A DNA stretch of 64,000 nucleotides from Siphonodentalium dalli (lineage: Eukaryota > Mollusca > Scaphopoda > Gadilida > Siphonodentaliidae): assembly GCA_032622095.1 (NCBI GenBank), contig CP136063.1, positions 270,499,426-270,563,425 on the forward strand, read 5' to 3'. The notes beneath the pieces are model-generated. The model made no database searches, had not been told where the DNA came from, and saw only the letters and a program-made list of their open reading frames with translations. The translations under genes were made by a program, and so were the position numbers. Below, piece by piece: positions 1-11,269 of this stretch (the stretch's first letter is position 1; each line of letters starts with the position of its first letter).

Positions 1-890
1 TGATTGATATTTGTGACCAATCATGTTTAACAGACTATTTGCTAAATCCCCAAAACATAATATTCAAAGGACTACATAAAAGCCGGGCATCACTACAAAA
101 CTTTCAGCTTCTCTAAAACTAGCTTCCTCTGCAGTATCACAAGATATGGGACCAACACCATCATAATTGCAAAATGTCAAGGGCGACAGACAAATATATA
201 CATACGGTCATAATGTAAGAAACACATTACCAGTACTCTATATATGTATACATGTAATACACCATTGTTGGTAATAAATGAAAGTTGTACCAAACAGACG
301 AATAGTGATAAAAACTATAGTATGCATGACAATGTATACATGAAAAATAAATTGACTTCATTATTCTTTTTATTATTAGTAACTCTCCAATAATACAATT
401 TCGCATTTCAAAAACCATAGGTCTAGTTACATGTATGTAATCATTACTGTTGTGGAAATACCGATACAAGTCCAATTATCCCAAGAACACACCGACGTTT
501 AACACAAACTCGACGGTAAACAATGGAAGAGAGCATTGAAACATATACTGAAAATCGTATGCAAACTAAAATATTTTAACTTACTACACATAAGCATGTT
601 TGTTGACACATCGCTGTAACAGTCGTTTCAAACTGAGACTGCGACATTCACTGTGAACACTCTTGGAATAGGGATTGTCCTGTTTCTGGCTAGTCATGCT
701 GAATATGTTCATATTCTCACGGAATACATACTAGATAGTCCACGATATATTTTGGTTATAAACACTCGTAGCTGTGTGCTTGTTTGTTTAATTACTTATT
801 GACGGATGTAACCAATTAACAGCGGCGATTGACCCCTGACGCACGAAGAATACAATATACGAGCAGCATGTTTATAACGCAACAACTTAA
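1..890. other. AT-rich stretch without recognisable features
   Basis: No coding region, RNA gene or clear repeat is supported here. Open frames are short and of low complexity, and stops are frequent on both strands. The stretch has scattered ACATGTA-like palindromic motifs that recur throughout the window. Confidence 0.5.
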
Positions 891-904
891 GTATTGAAAA
901 CTGC

Positions 905-1055
905 TCACTACTGCCCTTCTAATATCGCATCCCCTTTCCATCTCTCCCTCTGTCTCCCTCTCCCTATTTATATCTCTTCCTCTCTCACCGTCTGTCTTCC
1001 TCTCTCTCCATATCTCCATCTCTCCCATTCCCCCTCTCTCTCCATGCTTCTCACG
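905..1055. repeat. Pyrimidine-rich CT microsatellite
   Basis: A degenerate run of CTCTCTCC, TCTCCCTC and CCATCTCTCC words covers about 150 bases of the plus strand. Open frames on both strands here (Leu/Ser/Pro-rich on plus, Glu/Arg-rich on minus) are by-products of the simple sequence and should not be read as genes. Confidence 0.8.
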
Positions 1056-1189
1056 ACATCATCATTACATATTCATTCATTCCCGTGCGACCCACCGTCT
1101 ATAGTTAATAAAGAGCGGACGCGAAACAAAAGGGGAACAAAGTTAACAAAATCCGTTGGGCTTGTTGTTTAATCCCCTTTCCAATCAAT

Positions 1190-1870
1190 CAATCATCTAT
1201 ATTACTCTATTTTACTGTGAAATGTTTGTCAGATGAATGATTGGAATAAATATGTTTACACCAAAATGAGAATGAATGACGTTATTGGAGAACTATCAAT
1301 GATGAATATAAGAATAAAGTTAAAACAATTCTATTTCCCTATATTATTCTTAGTGATGTTGTCTTTACACATTTACTCACTGGGAGTTATTGAGTCCCCT
1401 TAACTGTACCGAAGTGAATGAAGTTGACATTACAATACTTGAGTGCTTACTGTGATGGTGCCACTCAATCTATATACAATTAAACAAGCTATGCGTTCTA
1501 TAGCCTGAGACATTTCAGCACTCCCTCTTCCCATTACCACCGCTATAAATATCATTCCTGGACAAATACCGAAGTATGACGCAATGCGGCAATCAGCTCA
1601 CCACGAACAAAGTATTATGATTGAAATATATCTACTTCGGTTTCGATTTCACGAATAACAATTATTGTGCTACATTTACGGTGTTGCAATTCTTGAAAAT
1701 ACTGAAATATATTTTGCTTGCTACATGTATTTATTCTTATTAAATTCTCACCATTTATGTATGCTTTATAGTGTTGAATTAATTTTCTTGACCTTAAACG
1801 CTGTTGACAGAAACTTTAAATAAAAGCTATGTGGCGTGATTCATTGGAATAATGGTCGCTGTGTAGGAAT
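1190..1870. other. Unassigned AT-rich spacer
   Basis: No frame above background and no repeat I can define. A short TCAATCAATCAATC run at about 1182-1195 resembles the tetranucleotide tail of some non-LTR retrotransposons, but nothing upstream supports a LINE. Confidence 0.4.
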
Positions 1871-1879
1871 TTCGACTGA

Positions 1880-2275
1880 CATCCGATTGGCTTCAGCGCA
1901 TTACTGTGAATTGTTATGTTTGGCTGATTGGTTTCAGCGCTTTACTGTGAAATTTTGTGATTGGCTGATTGGTTTCAGCGCTTTACTGTGAAATGTTATG
2001 ATTGGCTGATTAGCTTCAGCGCTTTACTGTGAAATGTTGTGATTGGCTGATTAGCTTCAGCGCTTTACTGTGAAATGTTGTGATTGGCTGATTGGCTTCA
2101 GCGCTTTACTGTGAAATGTTGTGATTGGCTTCATCGCTTTAATGTGAAATGTTGTGATTGGCTGATTGGCTTCAGCGCTTTGCTGATTGGCTTCAGCGCT
2201 TTTTACTGTGACATGTTGTGATTGGATGATTGGCTTCAGCGCTTTACTGTGAAATGTTGTGGTTGGCTGACCGTT
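1880..2275. repeat. 41-bp tandem minisatellite
   Basis: About nine to ten head-to-tail copies of a unit of about 41 bp contain the words TTGGCTTCAGCGCTTTACTG and TGAAATGTTGTGATTGGCTG. CTTCAGCGC starts near 1890, 1932, 1973, 2014, 2055, 2096, 2169, 2190 and 2233, with a partial deletion around 2127-2190. The period is not a multiple of three. The minus-strand open frame across it (2057-2416, repeats of SQHFTVK and ALKPI) is explained by the repeat and is not a gene. Confidence 0.9.
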
Positions 2276-2701
2276 GTTATGCTTCTGGAAAGTAATGGAA
2301 TTCCATGCTTTTTTCAGGCTATAGCCTTTTTCAAATATCGGTATTTTGATTAGATTGGGCGCAACAGTGTTACGTGCCGAGTGACGACGAATATTTTTTA
2401 TCAATACTTTACTCATTTATTATTTCAGCCGAGATATAGAAGTGTCAAGAAAAATATGTTTCTGATGGGACATGCAGTGATAGCTGTGACTGTTACGGTG
2501 ACAATATGTGCCTTTTTGCTTTTAGAATAGTTTATCATCGAACCACCCTTGTGTTGTCCAGATGTACATTATTGTATTAATAAATATATTTATATTTGAC
2601 TACTCTAAACTTCAATCTTGGGTTGCTAAATCTTCCGACGGTCAGCTGATGCGTGATTGCCAGCCGTTCCCGTTGTGTCGAAACTGATTTCGATTAATTA
2701 C

Positions 2702-2998
2702 TCAGAGTTCATACCATAACTTATAACAAGTAGCAATCGCGATTATATTAACTGAAACATACTCAATTCGGGAGCCTTTATTCAGCGACGAAGGGGGCTT
2801 GCGGCACACTGTGATCTTAAACGGATTCATTGGGAGTGTGTACTCAGCATGCAGCCTAAGGACCACAGGCCCCTGAACTGCGGTCCATTTGTGGGAATTA
2901 TTTATATCAGACTGTGTCCATTCGCCATCTTCCGGGCATACCATATAGGCAACCATTCCCAACATTGATAGAGCGTTCGATTCTCGACTCCCCACTAC
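2702..2998 (-). CDS. Unassigned open frame of 97 codons, possible exon or repeat fragment
   Basis: This minus-strand frame has more balanced composition than its surroundings. It reads from about 2995 down to a TGA near 2702 and contains the peptide CPEDGEWTQSDINNSHKW followed by VVLRLHAEYTLP. I do not recognise a family. There is no visible signal peptide or membrane segment. No splice consensus or neighbouring exon could be established, and it might be a piece of an unknown transposable element or pure chance. The start at 2995 is only the first ATG in the frame. Confidence 0.2.
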   Translation of the reverse strand, partial: VVGSRESNALSMLGMVAYMVCPEDGEWTQSDINNSHKWTAVQGPVVLRLHAEYTLPMNPFKITVCRKPPSSLNKGSRIEYVSVNIIAIATCYKLWYEL

Positions 2999-2999
2999 A

Positions 3000-3357
3000 T
3001 TTACTTACACGACAAAATCAACATTCGTTACATATATTGACATTCAACATGAACTGACAAATTTAGCGCCTATTTCAAACAACGCTTTGGTAGAGCCCAT
3101 GGAAGTTCGTTAACAATAGCAAATCAAGTGTGTGTTTGCATGCGACGTCACATGACGTCATTTCGACAATCGTCATAAGAAATAGCGTATATACTAGAGT
3201 GCAAATACACTGAAAAAAAATTCCGTATCACCAACATCGTAAGTGTGTCAGGTGACATATTTCCCCATAATATTCCGACACACTTAGCATATTTTATCAC
3301 AATATTTGTTAATGTGTCAGATGACACGGCTCTTTTTTTCTCTTATTGGCTCATATG
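3000..3357. other. Spacer with TGTCA(N)TGACA-type short palindromes
   Basis: No gene seen. The last 150 bases carry several short near-palindromes (GTGTCAGGTGACAT near 3246, GTGTCAGATGACAC near 3314), and a related CGTGTCATCTGACCC lies inside the adjoining direct repeat. This suggests a local family of TGTCA-based motifs. Confidence 0.4.
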
Positions 3358-3471
3358 TGTCAACTGTTTTAGTAAAGCTCGCTAATGTGTCGTATCGCTC
3401 GATTCCGTGTCATCTGACCCATTCCAATTATGTCGAAGAACCACATCTTGATTGTGTGATATACAGAGAGA
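3358..3471 (+). repeat. 114-bp direct repeat, left copy flanking LINE
   Basis: This block runs from TGTCAACTGTTTTAG to GATATACAGAGAGA and recurs in the same orientation at 6767-6880 with only a handful of substitutions. The two copies sit exactly at the two ends of a truncated LINE. The simplest reading is a very long target-site duplication, left side. An alternative is that the LINE joined two pre-existing tandem repeat copies. Confidence 0.75.
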
Positions 3472-3996
3472 GAGATTGTTTATTCCTCCACGCACGGGAG
3501 ACGTAGTGTACAACTTATATACAATTACATAATCAAAAACATTAAGAATAATAAGGCGTTACGTATATGTTATCAGAACAGACACGAATGCATCGTCTGA
3601 AATTAGAAGCAATTACTGTACTATATATACGTGTATATATAACGTCAATACTATCCCATATACACATGTATATATAATAAATTGCATGGCGATTGCAATC
3701 ACAGAGGTCATATATCTACAAATTATAATTATACTTCAATGTCTATAATGGCATATAATAAATTAGATATCAATATATGGTGGCATTCCATATAATATAC
3801 AGAGATGCGATGTTATCATTGATATTGTGATATTCGTATACTTTAGTATACTGTAGACAGTAATAATAAAATTGTATTGTTACATATGCTATTTTGTTTC
3901 CCGACAAATTTGGGATATTAAAGATCAGCAGTAAAATGATGCATGTATCTATATAGGATATATATAGGATATATAGGATATATAGTCGCCAAACAA

Positions 3997-5034
3997 TCAT
4001 ATGTAACATAATACACTTATGAACGAGAAGCAGTCTGTGAATAAACTATTTTCACTGGGAATATCTGAGGGATCAAGTCCGCCCAGCGACTGGCATCCAA
4101 ATGCATACATTAGAAATTCATTGCAAGACAATTGATCCATCGTGACAAAGATTGGGATACCGTGGACATTAATAATTCTATACCAGAAGCAGTTCTTCAG
4201 TTGAACTATATGTGGTGAGAAACAATGGAGAAACATGTGTTCAACCTGGTTATGGTACAAATGGCCACAGTGTTTGCAGATAGTATTATTATCATATGTC
4301 GTGCGGTTGAGAATGTTAGCCATTTGTACCGCTTTCTGTAGATAGTTAGGGTTGTGCCAACAGAGCGTCCATCCCCTCCAGGTAGACATATGGCAAGGTT
4401 TTACTCTGCGAAAAAACTCAAGGGAGTCCACTCGTTCAGGTTGATTTGGTTGTGACGTTGTGTGAGATATATTCTGTTTCACAATAGCTTTCCAATGTGA
4501 TTGAATAGGGAAGAATCCTGTTTCAGCGAATGTTGTGAGATACTCATATAGGTTGTATTTTGTAAGAATAGGAATAATGTCTTCTGTGGAGCCAATTAGA
4601 GGGCGTTTAAATATTATATAACCGTGTAGATTGAATAGGAAAATGCGGAGAGCGACACGGTGGTTGCATGGTAAATTTATTAAGGTGCCCATGAATAAAA
4701 GTTTTTTCTTTTCAATTTCGAGTCTGAGTGGATTGACTCCGAACAGAGACAATGCAATTTCTGTGCTCGCCCTTGTCGGTAGACCTTGAATTGTTTTGAT
4801 GCACATGCGGTAAGATCGCTCAAGTTGTAATATGTTGGCTTCTGATAGCCGGTTCCACATCTCACAGCCGTAGAGAACCACGTGTGTAAATATGGTCAGC
4901 TGTGAGATCGGCGAAAGACATTTCGTGGTAAATGACCTGCATGCACCAAAAAATGTTTTCCGCATTATCTCACATGACCTATCAATGTTCGTTTTACGAT
5001 CTGATCTGCGGCTTTGTGGTATTCCGAGGTGCAA
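3997..5034 (-). pseudogene. LINE ORF2, C-terminal region (third frame)
   Basis: The longest single frame of the element, 345 codons. It begins with HLGIPQSRRSDRK, which resembles the YLGI thumb-adjacent motif of LINE reverse transcriptases. It continues with LYGCEMWNRL (the conserved YGCEIW block) and later a zinc-knuckle-like CKHCGHLYHNQVEHMFLHC near the C-terminus. This order is standard for CR1/jockey-type ORF2 tails. The long uninterrupted frame suggests the insertion is not ancient. The stop is near 3997; a 3' untranslated stretch follows down to 3472. Confidence 0.8.
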
Positions 5035-5051
5035 TACACTCTCAACTTCTG

Positions 5052-6137
5052 CTAAGTTATTCTCACCAAGAATCCACTTTGTGTTGATACATTTATTTTT
5101 GTTAGTTCGTTTGTGATCAAAGATACTACTTGGCTTTTTGTAACCGAATACTCAAATTTCCAGGTGATGCTGTAGTTGTGACATATGGTGAGGAGCTTCT
5201 TTAAGCCTCCCTCGGAAAATGACAATAAGCACACATCTTCGGCAGTTGTGGGACAGGCACATGATACAGAGTCTACGTGAAGACCTTCTGGTGCTTCAGA
5301 AAGCGTATTAAGGAGATCGTCGATGTAGAGCAAGTACGGGAAAGGTGACATGATTGTCCCTTGTCTGGTTCCTTGTTCTACACAGAATTGATCGGAGTGA
5401 ATATTATAGCACATTACTACACTCTTGATGTCAGTGTACATGCTAGCAATAACTCTCAGTATACGTCCACCGATACCTTTTCCATGTAACTTATATATTA
5501 GACCATCGTGCCACACACGATCAGACGCCTTTTGTGAATCTAGAAAGGCGGCGTATACCGTAGAGTTATTGCTGTGTCCGAATTCAACACTTTCTTGTAA
5601 ACGAAAAGAAGTAGCACTACAATCGATACCCTTCTGGAAGTCATTTTGAAGGTAGTTTGGAAATTTTGAGAATAGTTCTGATTGTAACAACATTTCCAGA
5701 ATAACTGATTCAAAGAGCTTATAAATAACTGGTAACAAAGTAACTTCCCTGCAACTATCTGGGTTGTCAATAGGCTTTGGATCGCCTTTATAAATTGGGA
5801 CTATTACTCCGATCTTCATATCATTGGGTATAAACTCATGGTCTAACATTGAAGAGAATAGTTTCCCGAGTATATAATAAAGCTTGGTCGGACCGTGTAT
5901 TAGGTGTTCGTTAACTACCCGTGTGAGGCCACCGGCCTTGTGTTTCTTAAGTTTTTGGATGGAAGTACGAACTTCACCATCCGACACAGGATAGGAAAAA
6001 TCAACATATGATCCCCCTACATGCTCATTGGGGACCCGTAGTTTTCTGACAGTATCTTCCACATGAGCTTCGAAAATGGGATCCCGATGAATACCCCTTT
6101 TAAAAAGATTTCCGAAGTATACTTTCCAACCATCCAC
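5052..6137 (-). pseudogene. LINE ORF2, reverse transcriptase domain (second frame)
   Basis: Reverse transcriptase of the LINE. Recognisable blocks in order are the fingers region KLKKHKAGG, VIVPIYKGD and the DSCREVTLLPVIYKLFESV block. Domain A follows as AFLDSQKASDRVWHDGLIYKL, then domain B as GTRQGTIMSPFPYLLYIDDL. The catalytic domain C box reads TAEDVCLLS where YADDVCLLS is expected, so the Tyr and the first catalytic Asp are both lost. The DNA between domains B and C shows other degenerate residues. The frame ends near 5052, where the sequence shifts again. Enzymatically dead on two counts: frameshifts and the damaged active site. Confidence 0.85.
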
Positions 6138-6772
6138 GATGTCCTCTGGGTCTCTGAGTGTGGATTTCCAAACTTCATTTCAGATCCTGCTCTAATGCCA
6201 CACCTATTACTGGTTTTAATAGCCTTCCAGAAGGATGCCTGGTCATACTGTGCATACAGTTCAATAGTGCGTGTACGTTGTGATTTTAAAGTTGCCACTG
6301 ATGCACGATGGCGTCGACGGAATTCTCGCTTGGAGTTTTTATAATCACGAAAATATTCATTGTCTAGGCCTGTGGGACGACCGACCGATATCCAGCGCAT
6401 CCGATATTTTCTCATGTTCACATGGAGTGTCTTTAAATCGGTGTTCCAGTAAGATTTGATGTTGCGTTTGCGTTTTTTTGGAGGACTAGCTCTCTTGGAA
6501 GCACCGATGAGAATTTCAATCAAACTGGAGTATAAATGGGTTATGTCTGATGTGCTCGATAGCGGCATGTCCAACAGACCAAGTGCATGTGTTACTGATG
6601 ATTTGTAAACATCCACATCTAGCTTAGACCATTGGATATTTGATTCGTTTTGACAATTTGGGACACTTGGTGCTTTTGTAATATCAAATGTAATATTGCA
6701 TAATATTGGTCTGTGGTTAAAGGTATTCAAAGATTCGTCATCGAGGATTTCGATAGTGTTGAATGTTGTCAA
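6017..6772 (-). pseudogene. LINE ORF2, endonuclease end and linker (first frame)
   Basis: This frame opens at the truncation point. Its first residues include NHRPILCNITFD, matching the terminal SDH motif region of LINE endonucleases. It is followed by a basic linker (PPKKRKRNIKSYWN, then YRMRWISVGRP) and a segment rich in Arg/Lys typical of the region before the reverse transcriptase. Around 6150-6170 the true product shifts into the next frame, since DGWKVYFGNLFKRG in that frame continues the protein. The first 10 bases at the right end belong to the junction with the direct repeat. Confidence 0.75.
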
Positions 6773-6880
6773 CTGTTTTAGTAAAGCACGCTAGTGTGTC
6801 GTATCGCTCGATTCCGTGTCATCTGACCCATTCCAATTATTTCGAAGAACAACATCTTGATTGTGTGATATACAGAGAGA
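6767..6880 (+). repeat. 114-bp direct repeat, right copy flanking LINE
   Basis: Right partner of the repeat at 3358-3471, abutting the 5' truncation point of the LINE. Differences are scattered single bases (for example CTCGCTAAT versus CACGCTAGT, and TATGTCG versus TATTTCG), consistent with two copies that have drifted apart since one duplication event. Confidence 0.75.
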
Positions 6881-9050
6881 ACAGGTATATTTTATTATGG
6901 AAATGCACAACTGTTCCAAATAAAATATGTTTTGCAAGTGCGTGCAATGGGAATTTCCATTGAGTAACAAATATAACTTTTTGTTATATAATACCAGAAT
7001 ATAGTAGTAATTGAAGGCACGATTGCCTCACTGTTATTTAAATATAGTCTTAGTATATTTCAATATATATATTATGCGGGGGGGGCAAACATTTTTAGTA
7101 CCGTATGCCTACTGGTATAAGTGTCGCAAAAAAGAAGAAGAAAGAATTATGTGCGCCGTATACATATATATGGCTATATGTTCATGTAAAATGACTTGCG
7201 ACCATTGGAATGTGTCTTTATTTTTCAGAGTACCTATAAAATGTGTTTTTACATACTTTTAATTTCCTCTCTGAATTTGTATACAAAAAGCACGCATTGC
7301 ATGTCACGCAACCATCAAAGGGGCATAGCCACCTTCATCAAAATTATACACCGCATGGAGAAATCAAAGCAGATGACATTATATGAAGTTGAGATAAAAA
7401 CAAATGCAATGACAACAACGTCCAGATGGTGATTATTAGATCTGACCATATAGACAGGGAAACAATATTGCCATTAATGACCACAATTAACGTCCGGTTA
7501 TTAACTGTGACAATATCTGTTTTCTTAATCCTCTTATAGACGATATACCGCGAGCATGCCTGTTTCGAACTGCATGACATGAAGTGTTAAACGGTGACGG
7601 TTGCTCTGTCGTTTATTGTAGTTTATATACTACACATATACGTGTGGTATAAGGCGTTTCCAAGCGCGTCAACACAGATACAAATTGGGATTTTGAATTT
7701 GCATTTTTCTCAAGTGGATTCAATGGAATTTGCAGATCTCATCTTGTATAGACCCTATGTAGGTGAGTATTTTTTCACGAACTATTGTTATAAGCTGAAT
7801 ACAATCCAAAATATATACAATATATGTGTACATACAATATATAGTCTATATATATGGCTCATGCAATGGAATTAATTTCCCAGGTTAATGTTCAGCTTAC
7901 AAAGCAGGCAAAAGAAAAATAATAAACACTGCATTCAATGATTCGTATGATATCGAATCCTCCAACTATTGATCCCGATCTATTTTTATGGTATGGGCCC
8001 CTATATTGAATACGTAGTCCTATGTGTATATGTGATGGTTTTATATGATGTGAGTGCATCTTTAAAATGAACACGACTTTTGATATTTTTTACATCGGTT
8101 AACATTGAAAATATGCATTAATCATTGAATTCTTGAAGAATTGCTAAAACATATGTGTCTACGTAATTTTTAAGGAAGTATAAGATATATGTTGACAAAT
8201 ACAAGTTTATTATATACCCGCTTCATGTGCTCTAAAAAAATACTGTCCATGGTCACAGCCATTTTCCAGCTGTTTTTAATTGTTCGCACATAATTTAAGA
8301 AACCCTCTTTATTTCACCATATCAGGAATATACTAACGCGAAATTCTTGTTTTTTTTATTTGGGTCCCAAACATCGTGTTCAATTAAGTTGTTTTGTGTT
8401 ATGACATCAATGCGTCTTTCTGTGACATATATTATAATGCTATGGAAGCTAGGCAGTTCATTTATTTATCGACCTTTATTTATCTCGATACCGGGCAAAT
8501 CCAAAAGCGAATATTGTTATATAGGTGTATTTTGGAGCGCAAACCGTCAAGTGACTTTAATTACCGGATGCAAATAAAACTTTCAGAACAATTTCAACCT
8601 ATTTTTGCCCTGATATTTCGATCAAATGTGTGATTTCGGGTATGCAACTTCCCATTTGACCAAATGTTGCTGCACATGCATGATAGGCCTGACATTTCAC
8701 CTGCTGCAAATATGTACGTTCGTGCCAGTTATCCGATCGAATACACACCGCAAATTATTTTAATGATTTTATCTTACAGAAATATCTTGTTAACCCCTAA
8801 TAAAAGAGAATGGGACTAGAATGAATTAAATATATATTCAGTTCTTATTGAGCATTTATCAAGCAGGCAGTCGATCGGGTAAATATTGAATGGAAGATGG
8901 AGTTCACACTGACACAGATTCTAATTTCACCATTTCGCCATTTCCGGGCCACACAAAACACCGTTTCACAAACAGCTGACAACTATTTTCCATTCAGAGG
9001 CTATCATGCCAATCAAAATCATTGGTGTCATGATACCATCTTAATAGTGC
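6881..9050. other. Unassigned AT-rich spacer, 2.2 kb
   Basis: No convincing gene. A 93-codon plus-strand frame at 7594-7875 ends near a GTAGGTGAGTAT string that resembles a splice donor. Its residues are hydrophobic/aromatic without a recognisable family and there is no supporting neighbour exon, so it is not called. Low-complexity TATA and poly-T runs are frequent. Confidence 0.4.
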
Positions 9051-9149
9051 TAAGTACGGTGCCGATCTGTCACCGGATATTCGGTGTCGAACCGGTGCCT
9101 AAGTACAGTGCCGTACCGCCACCGTGCCATACCCTCTGATATTCTATCT

Positions 9150-9545
9150 ATCTACTTGATACTCCATCGCCCTCAAATTGCTGATGATTATGTGGAGGTC
9201 CATGTGCTACCACGGCCGAGTAACTGTATAACCCTGTGGTGACTCCAGAAGCGTGTTTTAACGTGCACACACCGAGGCGTGTACACGGGTAAGCAATTAA
9301 TGTCCGCGCCCGATCAGACATCGTACTGCACCCACGACAACATACCTGGACAAGTGTTGTAATGGGGGGAAGTCGGAATTTTCGCATTCGGATCTTTATT
9401 CAATGATCTCGAATGAGACTTTTCAGCCTGACAAATTTGGTATCTGACCGAGTTCTGATTTTTGTCAGAATACTCTGACCAGGTTGCGATCCCCGGTCCG
9501 ATAGCACGAGAGGCCAGTACGCTACCTCTCGGCCACCGACGTCCC
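9150..9545 (-). mobile_element. tRNA-headed SINE-like element
   Basis: On the minus strand, reading down from about 9545, there is a tRNA-like head with a good A box (GGTGGCCGAGAGGTAGCG). About 30 bases later comes a degenerate B box (GGGGATCGCAACC compared with GGTTCGANNCC). The A-box word TGGCCGAGNGGT is typical of Ser/Leu-type tRNAs, so this is most easily a SINE head rather than a functional tRNA: the B box has mismatches and I cannot close an acceptor stem. The roughly 320 bases that follow have higher GC than the flanks, with GTGCAGTACGATGTC and GTGTGCACGTTAAAACACGC, and probably form the SINE body. The lower boundary is approximate. Confidence 0.5.
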
Positions 9546-10194
9546 TAAGTGGAACCGGCAAGAAATTTTATTGCAGTGCTGTCTCAGTATCGTATTTTCG
9601 GTTCTTGCCAATTGTCGAAAAAACAATACCTAAAGGACTGAAAACAACCGTGTCAAGTTTTATCATGTTCTCTGCCAACGCCCATTCAATTACATCATAC
9701 AAAGTATGAGATAACTCGTAGTGAGCAGTGAACGTGTTAAGGACATATAATCATGCAGTGGTAAGCATTTCATTACTTTTGTTAATTAATGACTACCCTG
9801 CATTGAAATTCCGATGCCGGTCAGGCATTGAGATTTTATCACCGAATCGGTGCCTTTCATACGGCACTATAACGGCACGGTGTCCTGAATTATGAAAGGT
9901 CGATTTTGATAATTTGCATCATTTAATTGCACCAATAAAAATTGATAAAAAATGTTTATGTACTATTGAGATATTATTACAATAACTTGGCTAAAGTTCA
10001 CAACTCATATGTATAAACTCTTGGAAGTGTCGGCTTAGTGACAAATTTCCGGGATCGATACGACACCGTTATTCAGATGCTTGGATAATGGACATCTGAT
10101 TTTTTGTTACACAGTATTGATCAGATACCAGTACTTGAAGGTGACATGAATGAAATTTCATAACTAAATTTGCAATATAAAAATATAATACTCA

Positions 10195-10345
10195 GCATCA
10201 GATTAGTACCGATCTGGTGCCGGGTATCTGGCTCAGGAAAAGTATTGGTCAAGTACCGGTTTGGTGCCGGTCCGGCGTCGGTATATCGGTACGGCACCAA
10301 CCGGCACAAACCTGTACCAACCGGTACCTATCAGGCACCGTTCCG
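10195..10345. repeat. GGCACCG / CGGTACC-rich degenerate repeat block
   Basis: A GC-rich island made of overlapping, imperfect CGGTACCGG, GGTGCCGG and CCGGCACC words on both strands. It is unlike the AT-rich surroundings. Related words recur at 9056-9130 and 9810-9885. Open frames on both strands here (62-74 codons) follow from the repetitive composition. Confidence 0.6.
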
Positions 10346-10499
10346 GCGCCTGCATGTTTGCTGGGTATATATGTGTACATATATAGGACCTTGAAATGAG
10401 ATACTTTTAGCCCAGAATTTCCAATTGCTTCCAGCGGGTCCCAGTTTTGATTGATTTCGGACTACGAAATTTCCAACTAGATCAGAAGGGGGGATTTTG

Positions 10500-11130
10500 A
10501 AATTTTGTTCTGGCACGTATTGAGCACCAACAGAAATATGACGTTTATTGCTGACTCAATTGTTGTGATATATTATAGAATTACCAAATGCAATATATTA
10601 TTGGGACTAAAGATTGAATGATTTTCTCATCACTAAATTGATATCGTAGGCCTACTAACTAATATTTTTCATTTTGTTAACAATTAAATTCAGATATATA
10701 TTTTTTTTCATAAAAAAATTGAAAAAGTAACGCGGTATAACATTCGCCTGGTTACTCCGAGTCACCACACCAAATTTGGTTGCAATCGGTCCATGAGTCT
10801 GGGAGAAAAGTTACGGGGTGGGGCAATTTTGTTCTGGCACGTACATGTAGGCCTATCGAGCACCAACAGAAAAATGACGTTTATTGCTGACTTTCAATTG
10901 TGATATATTATAAAATTACCAAATGCAAAACCTTATTGGGACTAAAGATTGAATGACTTGCTCATCACTAAATTGATATCGTAGGCCCACTAATTAATAA
11001 TTTTTAATTTTGTTAAAAATTAAATTCAAATATTTGTTATTATCAAAATTTGGAAAAAAGTAACTCGTTCTAACATTCGCCTGATTACTCCGAGTCACCA
11101 CACCAAATTTGATTGTAATCGGTCCATGAG
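10500..11130 (+). repeat. Two diverged tandem copies of a ~330-bp repeat
   Basis: The sequence starting TTTTGTTCTGGCACGTA near 10501 and running through GAGCACCAACAGAAA, GGACTAAAGATTGAATGA, GATATCGTAGGCC and CCGAGTCACCACACCAAATT repeats from about 10828 to 11130. Identity is high but indels are present, and the second copy ends near ATCGGTCCATGAG. The final words (CAAATTTGGTTGCAATCGG, TCCATGAGTCTGGGAG) resemble a motif found in many invertebrate dispersed repeats. Non-coding. Confidence 0.75.
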
Positions 11131-11269
11131 GCTATCTTTGTGATATTCAAAGGCTATCTTTGTGATATACAAAGGCTATTTTTGTGACAGAACTCAGGTC
11201 GTTGATATAAATGGAACCTACTCTGGTAAAACTGAGATTACATGTGGAGTCCCTCATTGCTAAATTCTA

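Larger units (their letters stand above)
3472..6766 (-). mobile_element. 5'-truncated LINE (non-LTR retrotransposon)
   Basis: A degraded non-LTR retrotransposon on the minus strand. Reading from high to low coordinates it contains the very end of an apurinic-like endonuclease domain (FNHRPI in place of the usual SDHxPI), a linker, a reverse transcriptase, and a C-terminal region with a CxxC...HxxxxC motif. A 3' untranslated region of about 520 bases then runs down to the left direct repeat. ORF1 and most of the endonuclease are missing, the usual result of incomplete reverse transcription. The coding part needs three frames, so it is dead. Its flanks are a 114-bp direct repeat. It probably belongs to the CR1/jockey-like group, but I cannot assign the clade. 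Confidence 0.85.

Noticed and set aside
894-1172. Leu/Ser/Pro-rich 92-codon frame
   Set aside because: Explained by the CT microsatellite.
3358-6880. LTR retrotransposon with 114-bp LTRs
   Set aside because: The internal part is a LINE (non-LTR reverse transcriptase), no primer-binding site or polypurine tract is visible, and the repeats do not start TG and end CA.
7594-7875. Possible exon ending in a GTGAGT-type splice donor
   Set aside because: A single donor-like string, without acceptor, neighbouring exon or recognisable domain, is not sufficient evidence.
9470-9545. Functional tRNA gene
   Set aside because: The A box is good but the B box has mismatches and no acceptor stem could be closed; it is better explained as a SINE head.
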